Origin: Trebonia sp036276115
GTDB lineage: Bacteria; Actinomycetota; Actinomycetes; Streptosporangiales; Streptosporangiaceae
Assembly (NCBI GenBank): GCA_036276115.1
Contig: DATBEM010000019.1
Location: 1-42,256 of the forward strand
Length of the DNA stretch: 42,256 nt
Reading direction: 5' to 3'
The first letter of the stretch is position 1; every line of letters begins with the position of its first letter. Under the pieces are notes generated by a model. That model did no database searches. It saw nothing but the letters and a program-made list of their open reading frames with translations, and had not been told where the DNA came from. A program made the translations under genes and the position numbers. Positions 30,321 to 38,544 of the stretch are shown one piece after another.

Positions 30321-31154
30321 TCAGGCGCGCGCGGCGGCGCGGCGGGCGAGCTCGGCCTCGCCGGCCGCGCGCATCGCCGCCAGCGGGGCGGGCTGGCTGG
30401 TCATCAGCTCGACCTGGGCCGCCGCCTGGTGCAGGAGCATGCCGAAGCCGCTGGCCACGACCGACCCGGCAGCGGCCGCCGCCAGCGCCAGCGGCGTCGG
30501 CCAGGGGTGGTAGACGACGTCGAGCAGCGCGGCCGGGGCCAGCCCGGACGCGCGCACGCGGGCGGCGTGCTCGTCGGCCGCGCCGGCCGGGACGGTGGAG
30601 ATGAGCAGGTCCCCCGGCGGCAGCCCGGGCAGCTCGGCGAAGCCGCGCAGCCGCACGGCCACGCCGAGCCGGGCGGCCACGCCGGGCAGGCCGGCCGCCC
30701 GGGCCGGGTCGCGGACGACGACGGTGGCGGCGCGAGCGCCGAGCTCGCGCACCGCGGCCAGGGCCGAGCAGGCCGTCGCCCCGCCGCCGAGGATCGTGAC
30801 CGCGCCCGGCGCGGGCGCCCCGGCCTCGGCCAGGGCGTCGACGATGCCCTGGACGTCGGTGTTGTAGCCGTAGCGGCCATCGGAGCGGAGCACGACGGTG
30901 TTCGCCCCGCCGGTCGCCAGCGCGACCGGGTCGGGGTGCTGCAGGTGGGGCAGCACCGTCCGCTTCAGCGGCATGGTCAGCGACAGCCCGGCCCACGACC
31001 CGTCCAGCGCGCCGAGGAAGCCCGCCAGGTCGCCCTCGGCGCACTCGACGGCGTCGTAGGCCCAGTCATCGAGGCCGAGCGCCGCGTACGCCGCCCGGTG
31101 CAGGACCGGGGACAGGGAGTGGGCGATCGGGGACCCGAGGACGGCGGCCTTCAT
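30321..31154 (-). CDS. aroE: Shikimate dehydrogenase
   Basis: NADPH-dependent reduction of 3-dehydroshikimate in aromatic amino acid synthesis. The 277-residue product has the substrate motif GSPIAHSLSPVLH (7-19), SLTMPLKRTVLPHL with the catalytic lysine, the YNTDVQGI site and the Rossmann loop ILGGGATACSALAAVRELGA. The GASN-type loop reads GGANTVV. It starts 11 bases after mltG and ends in a terminator, so the other aro genes (aroC, K, B) that often follow are not linked here. Confidence 0.94.
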   Translation of the reverse strand: MKAAVLGSPIAHSLSPVLHRAAYAALGLDDWAYDAVECAEGDLAGFLGALDGSWAGLSLTMPLKRTVLPHLQHPDPVALATGGANTVVLRSDGRYGYNTDVQGIVDALAEAGAPAPGAVTILGGGATACSALAAVRELGARAATVVVRDPARAAGLPGVAARLGVAVRLRGFAELPGLPPGDLLISTVPAGAADEHAARVRASGLAPAALLDVVYHPWPTPLALAAAAAGSVVASGFGMLLHQAAAQVELMTSQPAPLAAMRAAGEAELARRAAARA

Positions 31155-31165
31155 GGTCGCTGAGG

Positions 31166-34100
31166 CTAGCAGTCCGCGCTGGTGAGGGCGTGGGACGAGG
31201 AGAAGATGGTGGTGTTCTTGTGCGAGCCGCTGGTGCAGCCGAAGAAGTACAGCAGGCTCCCGCTCGCCGGGTGCAGCGCCGCCTTCATCGCGAGGTCGCC
31301 CGGGCTGTCGATCGGCCCGACGGGCAGCCCCTTGATCAGGTAGGTGTTGTACGGCGTCGGCGTCTCGTACTGCTTCTGGGTCGCGGCGGTGCCGTAGGTG
31401 CCCAGCCCGTAGAAGACGGTGCTGTCGAACTGGAGCTTCATGCCGGCCGCGAGCCGGTTGTAGACGACCTCGGCGATGCTGGCGAAGTCCTGGGTCCGCC
31501 CGCCCTCGGCCTGGATGAGGCTCGCGACGATGACGAGCTGGGCCTGGGTCAGCTTCACGGTGCCGCCGTGGGCGTGCACGGTCAGCGACGACGGCAGCCC
31601 GTCGGCGCCGGCCCGCTGCTTGAAGCGGGTCACCATCGCCTGCAAGATCGTCAGGGCGGTGTCGTTCGGCTGGATGACGTACTGCGACGGGAACAGGTAG
31701 CCCTCGGGCTTGCCGTCGGCCGAGGCGGGCAATCCGAGATTGGTCACGTCCTTGATCGCGGCCTCGAAGTCGGATTTCGGGATGCCCGAGCCGGCGCTGA
31801 GCCGGGTTAGCGTGTCGGACTCCCGCAGGCCCTCGGGCAGCGTGAGGGTGTTCTGCACGCGGTTCTTCGGGTCGAGCAGGGCCGAGTAAGCCGCGGACGC
31901 CTGCATGTCGTGGTGCAGGTTGAAGAAGCCCGCCTCCAGCGAGGCGGTGCTGGTGCTGTGCTCGGCCGCCAGGATGAACGCCCGGTCGGACTCGACGACG
32001 CCCAGCTCGACCAGCTTCGGCGCGAGGCTGGTGGCGGTGTCGCCGGTGTGCACCTGGACCAGGACCTTCCCGGTGCCGGCGCCGGCGAAGTCCGGCGGGT
32101 GGTTCTTGGCCTGGAGGTTGTTGTAGAAGTGATAGCCGAGGAAGCTGATCGGGATCACGATGATCAAGACGACGGCGAGGGCCACCCAGGGGGCCGCTCG
32201 CCGGATGCCGCGGCGCCGCTTGGGCTTGCGCTCGGGGCGGCCTCGGCCGCCCCGGCCGCCCCGGCCGCGGCGGCCGTCATCGCCGCCGCCTGCGCCGGAT
32301 GCGCCACCGTAGTGGCCGTCCTCGTCATAGCCGCCGCCCGGGTACTGCTCGCCCGCGTAGCCCTCGTCCGGGTAGCGAGCGCCCGGGTGCCCGTCGGGCC
32401 GGGGGCGGGTCCCGGTCGCGCGGGCGTCAGCCTGCTGGGCGGTACCGGGATACCCGGCATCACCGGGATAATCAGCGTCACCGGGGTACCGGGCATCACC
32501 GGGGTACCGGGCATCACCGTACGGGTCGTCCGGGTGCCGGCCGCGGGCGGGCTGGTCCCCGCGATACTGGCCGGCGGGGTAGGAGCCGGATCCGTACTGG
32601 CCGTCCTGGTACTGGTCCTCGGCGTACTGGCCGCTGCCGTACTGGCCGTCCTCGTAGGAGCCACCGCCGTACTGGCCGGCCCCGTACTGGCCACCGCCGT
32701 ACTGGTCACCGCCGTACTGCTCGCCCGCGTACTGGCCGTTGCCCGGCTGGTCGCCGGGGGCGGGGGTGCCGCGGCCGCGTCGGCCGGCCCGGCCGCGGGC
32801 GGCGCGCCGCGCGGCGCGCTCCTGCTCGGGGTCCTCGAAGCCGGGCAGGAAGTCGCCGCCTGGATGCTCGTTCGTCGCCATGCGGTACCCGCCCGTCTGC
32901 CCTGGGTCACGGCCGTCCCGTGAATCGCGGCCCGTGGACGAGCTAGGGCCGCCCCGAGCGTCGCGACTGTCCCATGAGTCGCTGTCGCCGCCGGTCATGC
33001 CCTGCTCATCCGATCGCGGATACGCTCCGCTATCACCCCGCAGGGTACTGCCTGCGCGCGGTGCCCGGTCCAACTCTCTCGCGCCGCCGCCGGGGAAGCC
33101 AGCGCCTCGCTGGGGGCCGCGAGCGTCGACCTCGCGCCAGGCACCGCTGTCTGGACGCCCGTCATCGGCGCCTGGCGGCCCGGCGATGGCGCGCATGCCG
33201 CCGTCGCCGCGCGTGGCCCCGCGGATGATGGCGCCAGGCCCGCGGTCGGGCCGCGACAGGCCGGAGCCGCTGCCGTCCGCGCCGTCCCGGCCGGCGGAGC
33301 CGGGATCGCGATCGGGCCGGGCCCGGTGAGAACCGCTGTCGTCCGCCCGGCCGCCACGGCCGGCCCTCAGGTCACGATCGGGCCCGGCCTGGTAAGGACC
33401 GCTGTCGCCGACGCCACCGCGCCCGCCGAAGGCAGGATCGCGGCCGAGGCCGGCTCGCTGCGGGCCGCTATCACCCACGCCACCCCCGCCGGGACCGCGG
33501 TCACGGCCGGGCTGCACCCGGGACGGGCCGCTGTCGCCAGCCGCGCCGCGAGGGCTGAACCCGGGTACGCGGCCGGCCCCGAATCCCTGGTCACGACCGG
33601 GCTCAGGCTGCGGTGAGCGAGGGTCGCCCGCTGCGCCCCGGGGGCTGAACCCGGGTACGCGGCCGGATCCGGCCCGCTGGGGGCCGCTGGCGCTTACTCC
33701 GCCACCGCTGGCCCCAGGGCCACGGCCGGAATCGGCCCGGTAGGACTCATCGCCGCCCGCGCCACCGCGATCCGGGTAGCCAGCCGGTTCGCGGCCGGGC
33801 TGAACCGAGTGGGAGCCGCTGCCGCCCGCGCCCCGGCGGGCAGTGCCCTGGTCGCGGGCGGGGCCGGCCCCGTACGGGTAGCCGGCGGCGCGGTTCGCGG
33901 CCGGCAGCGGGGCGTCGGAGTCCCAGACGCTACCGCCGGGCCGGCCGGCGCCCGGCTGGGCTGCCTCCTGCTGCCCGGGCGACGGCTGGCCGTAGCCGGG
34001 CTGAGGGTAGGCCGGCTGCTCGCGGGCCTGCTGCCCGTGCGCCTGGTCGTGGCTGGGCCAGCCACTGCCTTCGCGGCCGTAGCCCGGCTGGCCATACTCC

Positions 34101-34432
34101 GGCTGCCCCTGGCCTGGCTGACGGTAACCGGACCAGCCACTGCCTTCGTGGCCATAGGCCGGCCGGCCGTACTCCGGCTGGTCCTGGCCCGGCTGATCGT
34201 AAGCCCGCTGGTCGTAGCCTTGCTGGTACTCGTGGCCGGGCTGGCCGGGCGCCTGCTGCCCCTGGCGTTGCCCGCCGGGCCCCTGCTCGCCGTACCCCTG
34301 GCCGCCGCCGTACCCCTGGCCGGCCTGTTCCTGCTCGCCGTACTCCGGGCCGGGGGGCTGCCCGGAGTGGCCGCCGGAGTCGCGGGCGCGCGGGTCGTCC
34401 CAGTCGCCGCTGTAGGGGTGGCGGCCGCTCAC
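31166..34432 (-). CDS. mltG: Endolytic murein transglycosylase (MltG/YceG) with a very long disordered N-terminal region
   Basis: Cuts nascent peptidoglycan glycan strands and so sets their length. The 1088-residue protein has one membrane helix near residues 745-770 (WVALAVVLIIVIPISFLGYHF) and a YceG domain after it, with the catalytic glutamate near 973 in LIQAEGG and the conserved FDSTVFYGLG and PVGPIDSPGDLAMKAAL. The first ~720 residues, presumably cytosolic, are low complexity: Tyr/Gln/Gly/Pro repeats, GRVPGFSPRGAAGD twice, QYGG-like 5-residue repeats, and YPGDA hexads. Typical MltG has 330-600 residues. The GTG/ATG at 34432 overlaps ruvX by four bases. The repeats are in frame with no stop, so the region is coding. 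Confidence 0.92.
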   Translation of the reverse strand: MSGRHPYSGDWDDPRARDSGGHSGQPPGPEYGEQEQAGQGYGGGQGYGEQGPGGQRQGQQAPGQPGHEYQQGYDQRAYDQPGQDQPEYGRPAYGHEGSGWSGYRQPGQGQPEYGQPGYGREGSGWPSHDQAHGQQAREQPAYPQPGYGQPSPGQQEAAQPGAGRPGGSVWDSDAPLPAANRAAGYPYGAGPARDQGTARRGAGGSGSHSVQPGREPAGYPDRGGAGGDESYRADSGRGPGASGGGVSASGPQRAGSGRVPGFSPRGAAGDPRSPQPEPGRDQGFGAGRVPGFSPRGAAGDSGPSRVQPGRDRGPGGGGVGDSGPQRAGLGRDPAFGGRGGVGDSGPYQAGPDRDLRAGRGGRADDSGSHRARPDRDPGSAGRDGADGSGSGLSRPDRGPGAIIRGATRGDGGMRAIAGPPGADDGRPDSGAWREVDARGPQRGAGFPGGGARELDRAPRAGSTLRGDSGAYPRSDEQGMTGGDSDSWDSRDARGGPSSSTGRDSRDGRDPGQTGGYRMATNEHPGGDFLPGFEDPEQERAARRAARGRAGRRGRGTPAPGDQPGNGQYAGEQYGGDQYGGGQYGAGQYGGGSYEDGQYGSGQYAEDQYQDGQYGSGSYPAGQYRGDQPARGRHPDDPYGDARYPGDARYPGDADYPGDAGYPGTAQQADARATGTRPRPDGHPGARYPDEGYAGEQYPGGGYDEDGHYGGASGAGGGDDGRRGRGGRGGRGRPERKPKRRRGIRRAAPWVALAVVLIIVIPISFLGYHFYNNLQAKNHPPDFAGAGTGKVLVQVHTGDTATSLAPKLVELGVVESDRAFILAAEHSTSTASLEAGFFNLHHDMQASAAYSALLDPKNRVQNTLTLPEGLRESDTLTRLSAGSGIPKSDFEAAIKDVTNLGLPASADGKPEGYLFPSQYVIQPNDTALTILQAMVTRFKQRAGADGLPSSLTVHAHGGTVKLTQAQLVIVASLIQAEGGRTQDFASIAEVVYNRLAAGMKLQFDSTVFYGLGTYGTAATQKQYETPTPYNTYLIKGLPVGPIDSPGDLAMKAALHPASGSLLYFFGCTSGSHKNTTIFSSSHALTSADC

Positions 34433-34953
34433 GCGCCCGCCCCGGCCGCGCCGTCAACCGCCCCGCTGGCCTGGGCGCCAGCCGCGCCGCGGGCCCGGTC
34501 GCCGGCCGGGACCAGCTCGCCCGGGACGTTGCCGGTGCGGCGCTCGGCTTCCAGCGCCGCGTCGAGGAGGACGGCCGCCGCGGCGGCATCGACCGTCTCG
34601 CGGCGGGCGCGGGAGTCCTTGCCCCCGGCCCGCAGCGCCTCGTGGGCGGTGGCGGTGGTGAAGCGCTCGTCCACCAGGCGGACCGGGAGCGGGGCGACCC
34701 GGGCCGCGAGCGCGACGGCGAACTGCCGGGCGGTCGCCGCAGCGGCGCCCTCGCGCCCGGACAGGGATCGGGGCAGGCCTACCAGGATCTCAATCGCCTC
34801 CTCGGCGGCGGCCAGCGAGGCGAGGGCGTCCAGGTCGCCCCTGCCTCGCCGCACGACGGTCAACGGGGTGGCGATGACGCCACTGCGGTCGCTCCGTGCC
34901 ACGCCGATGCGAACCGATCCCGGGTCGACCGCCAGCCTTACGCCCGCCCGCAC
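34429..34953 (-). CDS. ruvX: Putative pre-16S rRNA nuclease / Holliday junction resolvase (YqgF/RuvX)
   Basis: RNase H-fold protein for 16S 5' end maturation in family members. The 174-residue sequence has LAVDPGSVRIGVARSD with the first acidic site residue, ILVGLPRSLSG and VDERFTTATAHEAL with the second, then DAAAAAVLLDAALE with the last Asp. The tail of about 30 residues is Ala/Gly-rich. It lies between alaS (33 bases upstream) and mltG (4-base overlap), the usual actinomycete order. Confidence 0.93.
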   Translation of the reverse strand: MRAGVRLAVDPGSVRIGVARSDRSGVIATPLTVVRRGRGDLDALASLAAAEEAIEILVGLPRSLSGREGAAAATARQFAVALAARVAPLPVRLVDERFTTATAHEALRAGGKDSRARRETVDAAAAAVLLDAALEAERRTGNVPGELVPAGDRARGAAGAQASGAVDGAAGAGA

Positions 34954-34986
34954 CGAATCACCGGTTCACAACGACTTTGCAACACG

Positions 34987-37713
34987 TTACCTACCAGATC
35001 TCCCGCTGTCCCGCAAAGCGCCCCGGACAGCCTCGAAAGCGGCATTCACCGCGTCTGCCCCCGCTCCCGCCGCGCCGCCGCCCTGGGCGATGTCCGGCTT
35101 GCCGCCGCCACCGCCGCCGAGCGCCTTAGACGCGCCGGAGACGAGAGTACCCGCGGCGAGGCCGAATCCGCGCCCCGCTTCGTTAACGGCGACAACGATC
35201 ACCGGCCGGTCGGCGGGAACGCCGACGACGGCGACCACGGCCGGCTGCAAGGCGGGAACGCGCGAGCGGATGTCCAGCGCCAGCTTGCGCATCATGTCGC
35301 CGTCCACCCCCTCGGGCACCCGGTGGGCGACGAAGGCGACGCCGCTGATGTTCTCGGCCCGGGCCGCGATCTGGCCGGACTCCTGCAGCAGCTCGGCCGA
35401 CTTGAGCCGGGCCAGCTCCCGCTCGGCGTCGCGCAGCCGGGTGACGACGCCCGAGATCCGCTCGGGCAGCTCCTCCGGGCGGGCCTTGAGCTGCTCGCTG
35501 AGCTGGTTGACGAGCACGCTCTCGCGGGCCAGGAAGCGGAACGCGTCGATGCCGACCAGGGCCTCCACCCGCCGCACGCCCGAGCCGATCGACGCCTCGC
35601 CGAGCAGCTTGACCAGGCCGAGCTGGCCTGAGCGGGCGACGTGGGTGCCGCCGCACAGCTCGCGCGAGTAGTCGCCGACCTCCACGACCCGCACCTCCGA
35701 GCCGTACTTCTCGCCGAACAGGGCCAGCGCCCCCATCGCGCGGGCCTCATCGACCGAGGTGTGGAACGCGCGGACCGCCATGTCGTTGATGAGGACCCGG
35801 TTGACCTCGTCCTCGACATCGCGCAGGACGCTGACCGGGACCGCCCCGGAGGCGGTGAAGTCGAACCGCAGGCGGCCGGGCGCGTTCTCCGAGCCCGCCT
35901 GGGCCGCGCCCTCGCCGAGCGCGCCCCGCAGCGCGCGGTGCACCAGGTGGGTCGCGGTGTGCGAGCGGGACGTCGCCCGCCGCCGCTCCACGTCGATCTC
36001 CGCGAAGGCGGGGGACCCGACCGTCACCTCGCCCGAGCGCACGATGCCGCGGTGCACGACCAGGCCCGGCAGCGGCGTCTGGACGTCGGTGACCTCGACC
36101 TCGGCCGGGCCGCCGGGCCCGCCGGCCCGGATCAGCCCGCCGTCGGGCAGCTGGCCGCCGCCCTCGGCGTAGAACGGGGTGCGGTCGAGCACGACCGAGA
36201 CCTCCGCCCCGGGCGTGGCCGACTTGACCGGGACGCCGCCAGCCAGCAGGCCCACGATGGTGGCCTCCCCGGCCGCGGTGTCGTAGCCGGTGAACAGCAC
36301 CTTGCCCGCCTGCTCGAGGAGCTGGGCGTAGACGGAGATGTCGGCGTTGCCGGTCTTCTTCTCCCGCGCGTCCTTGCGGGCCATCTGGCGCTGGGAGTCC
36401 ATGAGGCGGCGGAAGCCGTCCTCGTCCACCGAGAGGCCCTGCTCGGCCGCCATCTCCAGGGTCAGGTCGATCGGGAACCCGTAGGTGTCGTGCAGCTGGA
36501 ACGCCTGCGCGCCCGACAGCGTCGCCTCGCGGCGGCGCTTGGCCTCCTCGACCGCCACGTCGAAGATCGCGGTGCCGGTCCGCAGCGTGCCCGCGAACGC
36601 CAGCTCCTCGGCGTCGATCAGGGTGTGGATGTTGGCCGCGTCGCGGCGCAGCTCGGGGAACTGCTCCGCCATCGCCTCGATGGTCGTCTCGGTCAGCTCG
36701 TGCATGAAGCCGGTGCCACCGCCCGCTCCGCCGCCGCGCTGGGCGCCCGCCAGCAGCCGCAGGTTGCGGATGCTGCGGCGCAGCAGGCGGCGCAGGATGT
36801 AGCCGCCGCCCTCGTTGCCGGGCCGGACGCCGTCCTCGATGAGCATGACGGCCGACCGCACGTGATCGGCGACCACCCGCAGGGCGATGTCGGCCCGCCG
36901 GTCGCGGCCGTAGTCCTGCTCGGTGACCTCGGCCGCCTTGTCGAGGATCTTCCAGGTCGTGTCGATCTCGTAGATGTTGTCCACGCCCTGCAGCAGGGAC
37001 GCCATCCGCTCCAGGCCCATGCCGGTGTCGACGTTCTTGGCCGGCAGCGGGCCGGCGATGTCGAAGTCGTCCTTGGCCCGGACGGCCGACAGGTTGTCCT
37101 GCATGAAGACGAGGTTCCAGACCTCCAGGTAGCGGTCCTCGTCCGCCTCGGGGCCGCCCTCGGGGCCGTACTCGGGGCCGCGGTCGTAGTAGATCTCCGA
37201 GCACGGGCCGCCGGGACCGGGCACGCCCATGTGCCAGTAGTTGTCCTTCAGGGTCCGGTACTGGATGTGACTCTCGGGCACGCCGATCTTGTCGCGCCAG
37301 ATGCGGGCGGTCTCGTCGTCGCCGTGCAGCGCGGTGACCCACAGCTTCGACTCGGGGAAGCCGAACCCGCCCTGGGACTCGGGCCGGGTGAGCAGCTCCC
37401 AGCCGAACTGGATCGCGCCGTCCTTGAAGTAGTCGCCGAAGGACCAGTTGCCCAGCATCTGGAAGAACGTCCCGTGCCGGGTGGTGACGCCGACCTCCTC
37501 GATGTCGAGGGTCCGCACGCACTTCTGCACGTCCGCGACCCGGCGCCAGGGCGGGGTCTGCTGGCCGGACAGGTACGGCTTGAACGGCGCCATCCCGGCG
37601 ACCACGAACAGCAGCGTGGGATCGTCGGCGACGAGGCTAGCCGACGGCACGATCGTGTGCCCCTGCGACTCGAAGTACGCCAGGAACCGGCGGGCGATCT
37701 CAGCCGACTGCAT
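34987..37713 (-). CDS. alaS: Alanine--tRNA ligase
   Basis: Charges tRNA-Ala and removes mis-attached Ser and Gly. The 908-residue product begins MQSAEIARRFLAYFESQGHT, with class II motifs (FKPYLSGQ, RHGTFFQMLGNWSFGDYFK), the editing domain with the zinc-site sequences SHTATHLVHRAL and CGGTHVARSG, and the C-terminal DHHA1-type segment ending in Gly-rich LGGGGGGKPDIAQGGG. All key motifs are intact. The ATG at 37713 shares one base with the stop of the small upstream gene. Confidence 0.97.
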   Translation of the reverse strand: MQSAEIARRFLAYFESQGHTIVPSASLVADDPTLLFVVAGMAPFKPYLSGQQTPPWRRVADVQKCVRTLDIEEVGVTTRHGTFFQMLGNWSFGDYFKDGAIQFGWELLTRPESQGGFGFPESKLWVTALHGDDETARIWRDKIGVPESHIQYRTLKDNYWHMGVPGPGGPCSEIYYDRGPEYGPEGGPEADEDRYLEVWNLVFMQDNLSAVRAKDDFDIAGPLPAKNVDTGMGLERMASLLQGVDNIYEIDTTWKILDKAAEVTEQDYGRDRRADIALRVVADHVRSAVMLIEDGVRPGNEGGGYILRRLLRRSIRNLRLLAGAQRGGGAGGGTGFMHELTETTIEAMAEQFPELRRDAANIHTLIDAEELAFAGTLRTGTAIFDVAVEEAKRRREATLSGAQAFQLHDTYGFPIDLTLEMAAEQGLSVDEDGFRRLMDSQRQMARKDAREKKTGNADISVYAQLLEQAGKVLFTGYDTAAGEATIVGLLAGGVPVKSATPGAEVSVVLDRTPFYAEGGGQLPDGGLIRAGGPGGPAEVEVTDVQTPLPGLVVHRGIVRSGEVTVGSPAFAEIDVERRRATSRSHTATHLVHRALRGALGEGAAQAGSENAPGRLRFDFTASGAVPVSVLRDVEDEVNRVLINDMAVRAFHTSVDEARAMGALALFGEKYGSEVRVVEVGDYSRELCGGTHVARSGQLGLVKLLGEASIGSGVRRVEALVGIDAFRFLARESVLVNQLSEQLKARPEELPERISGVVTRLRDAERELARLKSAELLQESGQIAARAENISGVAFVAHRVPEGVDGDMMRKLALDIRSRVPALQPAVVAVVGVPADRPVIVVAVNEAGRGFGLAAGTLVSGASKALGGGGGGKPDIAQGGGAAGAGADAVNAAFEAVRGALRDSGRSGR

Positions 37714-37988
37714 CAGCGGTCATCCTTTTCGTTCACGTCAGTGCGGTCCGCGGCCTGGTGGCCGCGGCCACGGTGGCCAGTTTCACGCAGGGTAGGCCCC
37801 AGCGCGCGGGGACGGCGAGCGGAATAAATCTCCATCCCCTCGCGCACGTCCCGGGAGAAGCTGCGGGCCTCGCGGGCCATGCGAACCGCGTCGCCGGCCA
37901 CGCCGCGGCGGGCCAGCCGGGTGACCCGCCGGTAACCCATGATGCCGCCTGCCGCGCCGGCCGTCAGCCAGAACACGCGGCGGATCAC
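37713..37988 (-). CDS. Small conserved membrane-linked protein (DUF6167-like)
   Basis: A 91-residue protein: one N-terminal hydrophobic segment (VFWLTAGAAGGIMGY) followed by a basic Arg-rich tail with FSRDVREGMEIYSAR. It matches the small gene usually found between DUF948 and alaS in actinomycetes. No function is known. It overlaps the DUF948 stop by four bases and alaS by one, so it is translated with them. Confidence 0.8.
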   Translation of the reverse strand: MIRRVFWLTAGAAGGIMGYRRVTRLARRGVAGDAVRMAREARSFSRDVREGMEIYSARRPRALGPTLRETGHRGRGHQAADRTDVNEKDDR

Positions 37989-38419
37989 CGGGAAAGCTCC
38001 TTCTCGCGGATGACCTTCCCGGCCACGGCGCGCCGGCCGTCGCGGCGGCGCCCGACGGCGTGCCTGATCCCGTAGCCGAAGGCGGCGAGCCGCCCGGCCG
38101 GGCCGCCGACGAAGGCCCCGGCCATCGTCTTGCCGAACGCGGCCAGCGCGGTGGCCTGGCCCGCGAGCTCGGCCATGCCGGTGCCGAGGTCGTCCATGCT
38201 GGCGTTGACCGCCTCGGCCCGGTCAAGCTGGGAGTTGGCCCGGTCGACGGCCGCGTTGGCGCGGGCGAGCACCGCCTCCTGCCCGGCCCGGGTGCTCTTG
38301 ATCACCGTGGAGGCGTCGCCGAGCACCCTCGTCGCCCGGATGGCCAGGTAGGCCACCGACAGCGCGATCACGGCGAAGCTGCCCGCCGCGATGAGCGCGG
38401 CGATCCCGGTTGCGGTCAC
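37985..38419 (-). CDS. DUF948 family protein
   Basis: A 144-residue protein with an N-terminal membrane helix (ALIAAGSFAVIALSVAYLAI), then a helical, probably coiled-coil, segment with alternating Ala and charged residues (ARANAAVDRANSQLDRAEAV) and a basic C-terminus. The GTG at 38419 follows GAGGGGACCCACA; an ATG 28 codons earlier gives an unrelated Pro/Arg-rich leader and was not used. It heads the group with DUF6167 and alaS. In Streptomyces rpsD usually lies just upstream; it is not here, and the gap to the ABC-F gene is only 125 bases. Confidence 0.82.
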   Translation of the reverse strand: MTATGIAALIAAGSFAVIALSVAYLAIRATRVLGDASTVIKSTRAGQEAVLARANAAVDRANSQLDRAEAVNASMDDLGTGMAELAGQATALAAFGKTMAGAFVGGPAGRLAAFGYGIRHAVGRRRDGRRAVAGKVIREKELSR

Positions 38420-38544
38420 TGTGGGTCCCCTCGGTTGGGCGGCCTTCCTCGGCGGGCGAGCCGGGTGCGGTCGAAACAGGTCGGAACATCCGCCTATGGC
38501 CACGTTTCCTGCATCAGGGTAGTAGCCTGCGCCCTGGCGGAGGG

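Noticed and set aside
32500..34300. Regular short repeats that resemble a CRISPR or tandem-repeat array
   Set aside because: The repeats are variable, unspaced and in frame within mltG, coding Gly/Gln/Tyr-rich protein; there are no unique spacers and no cas genes.
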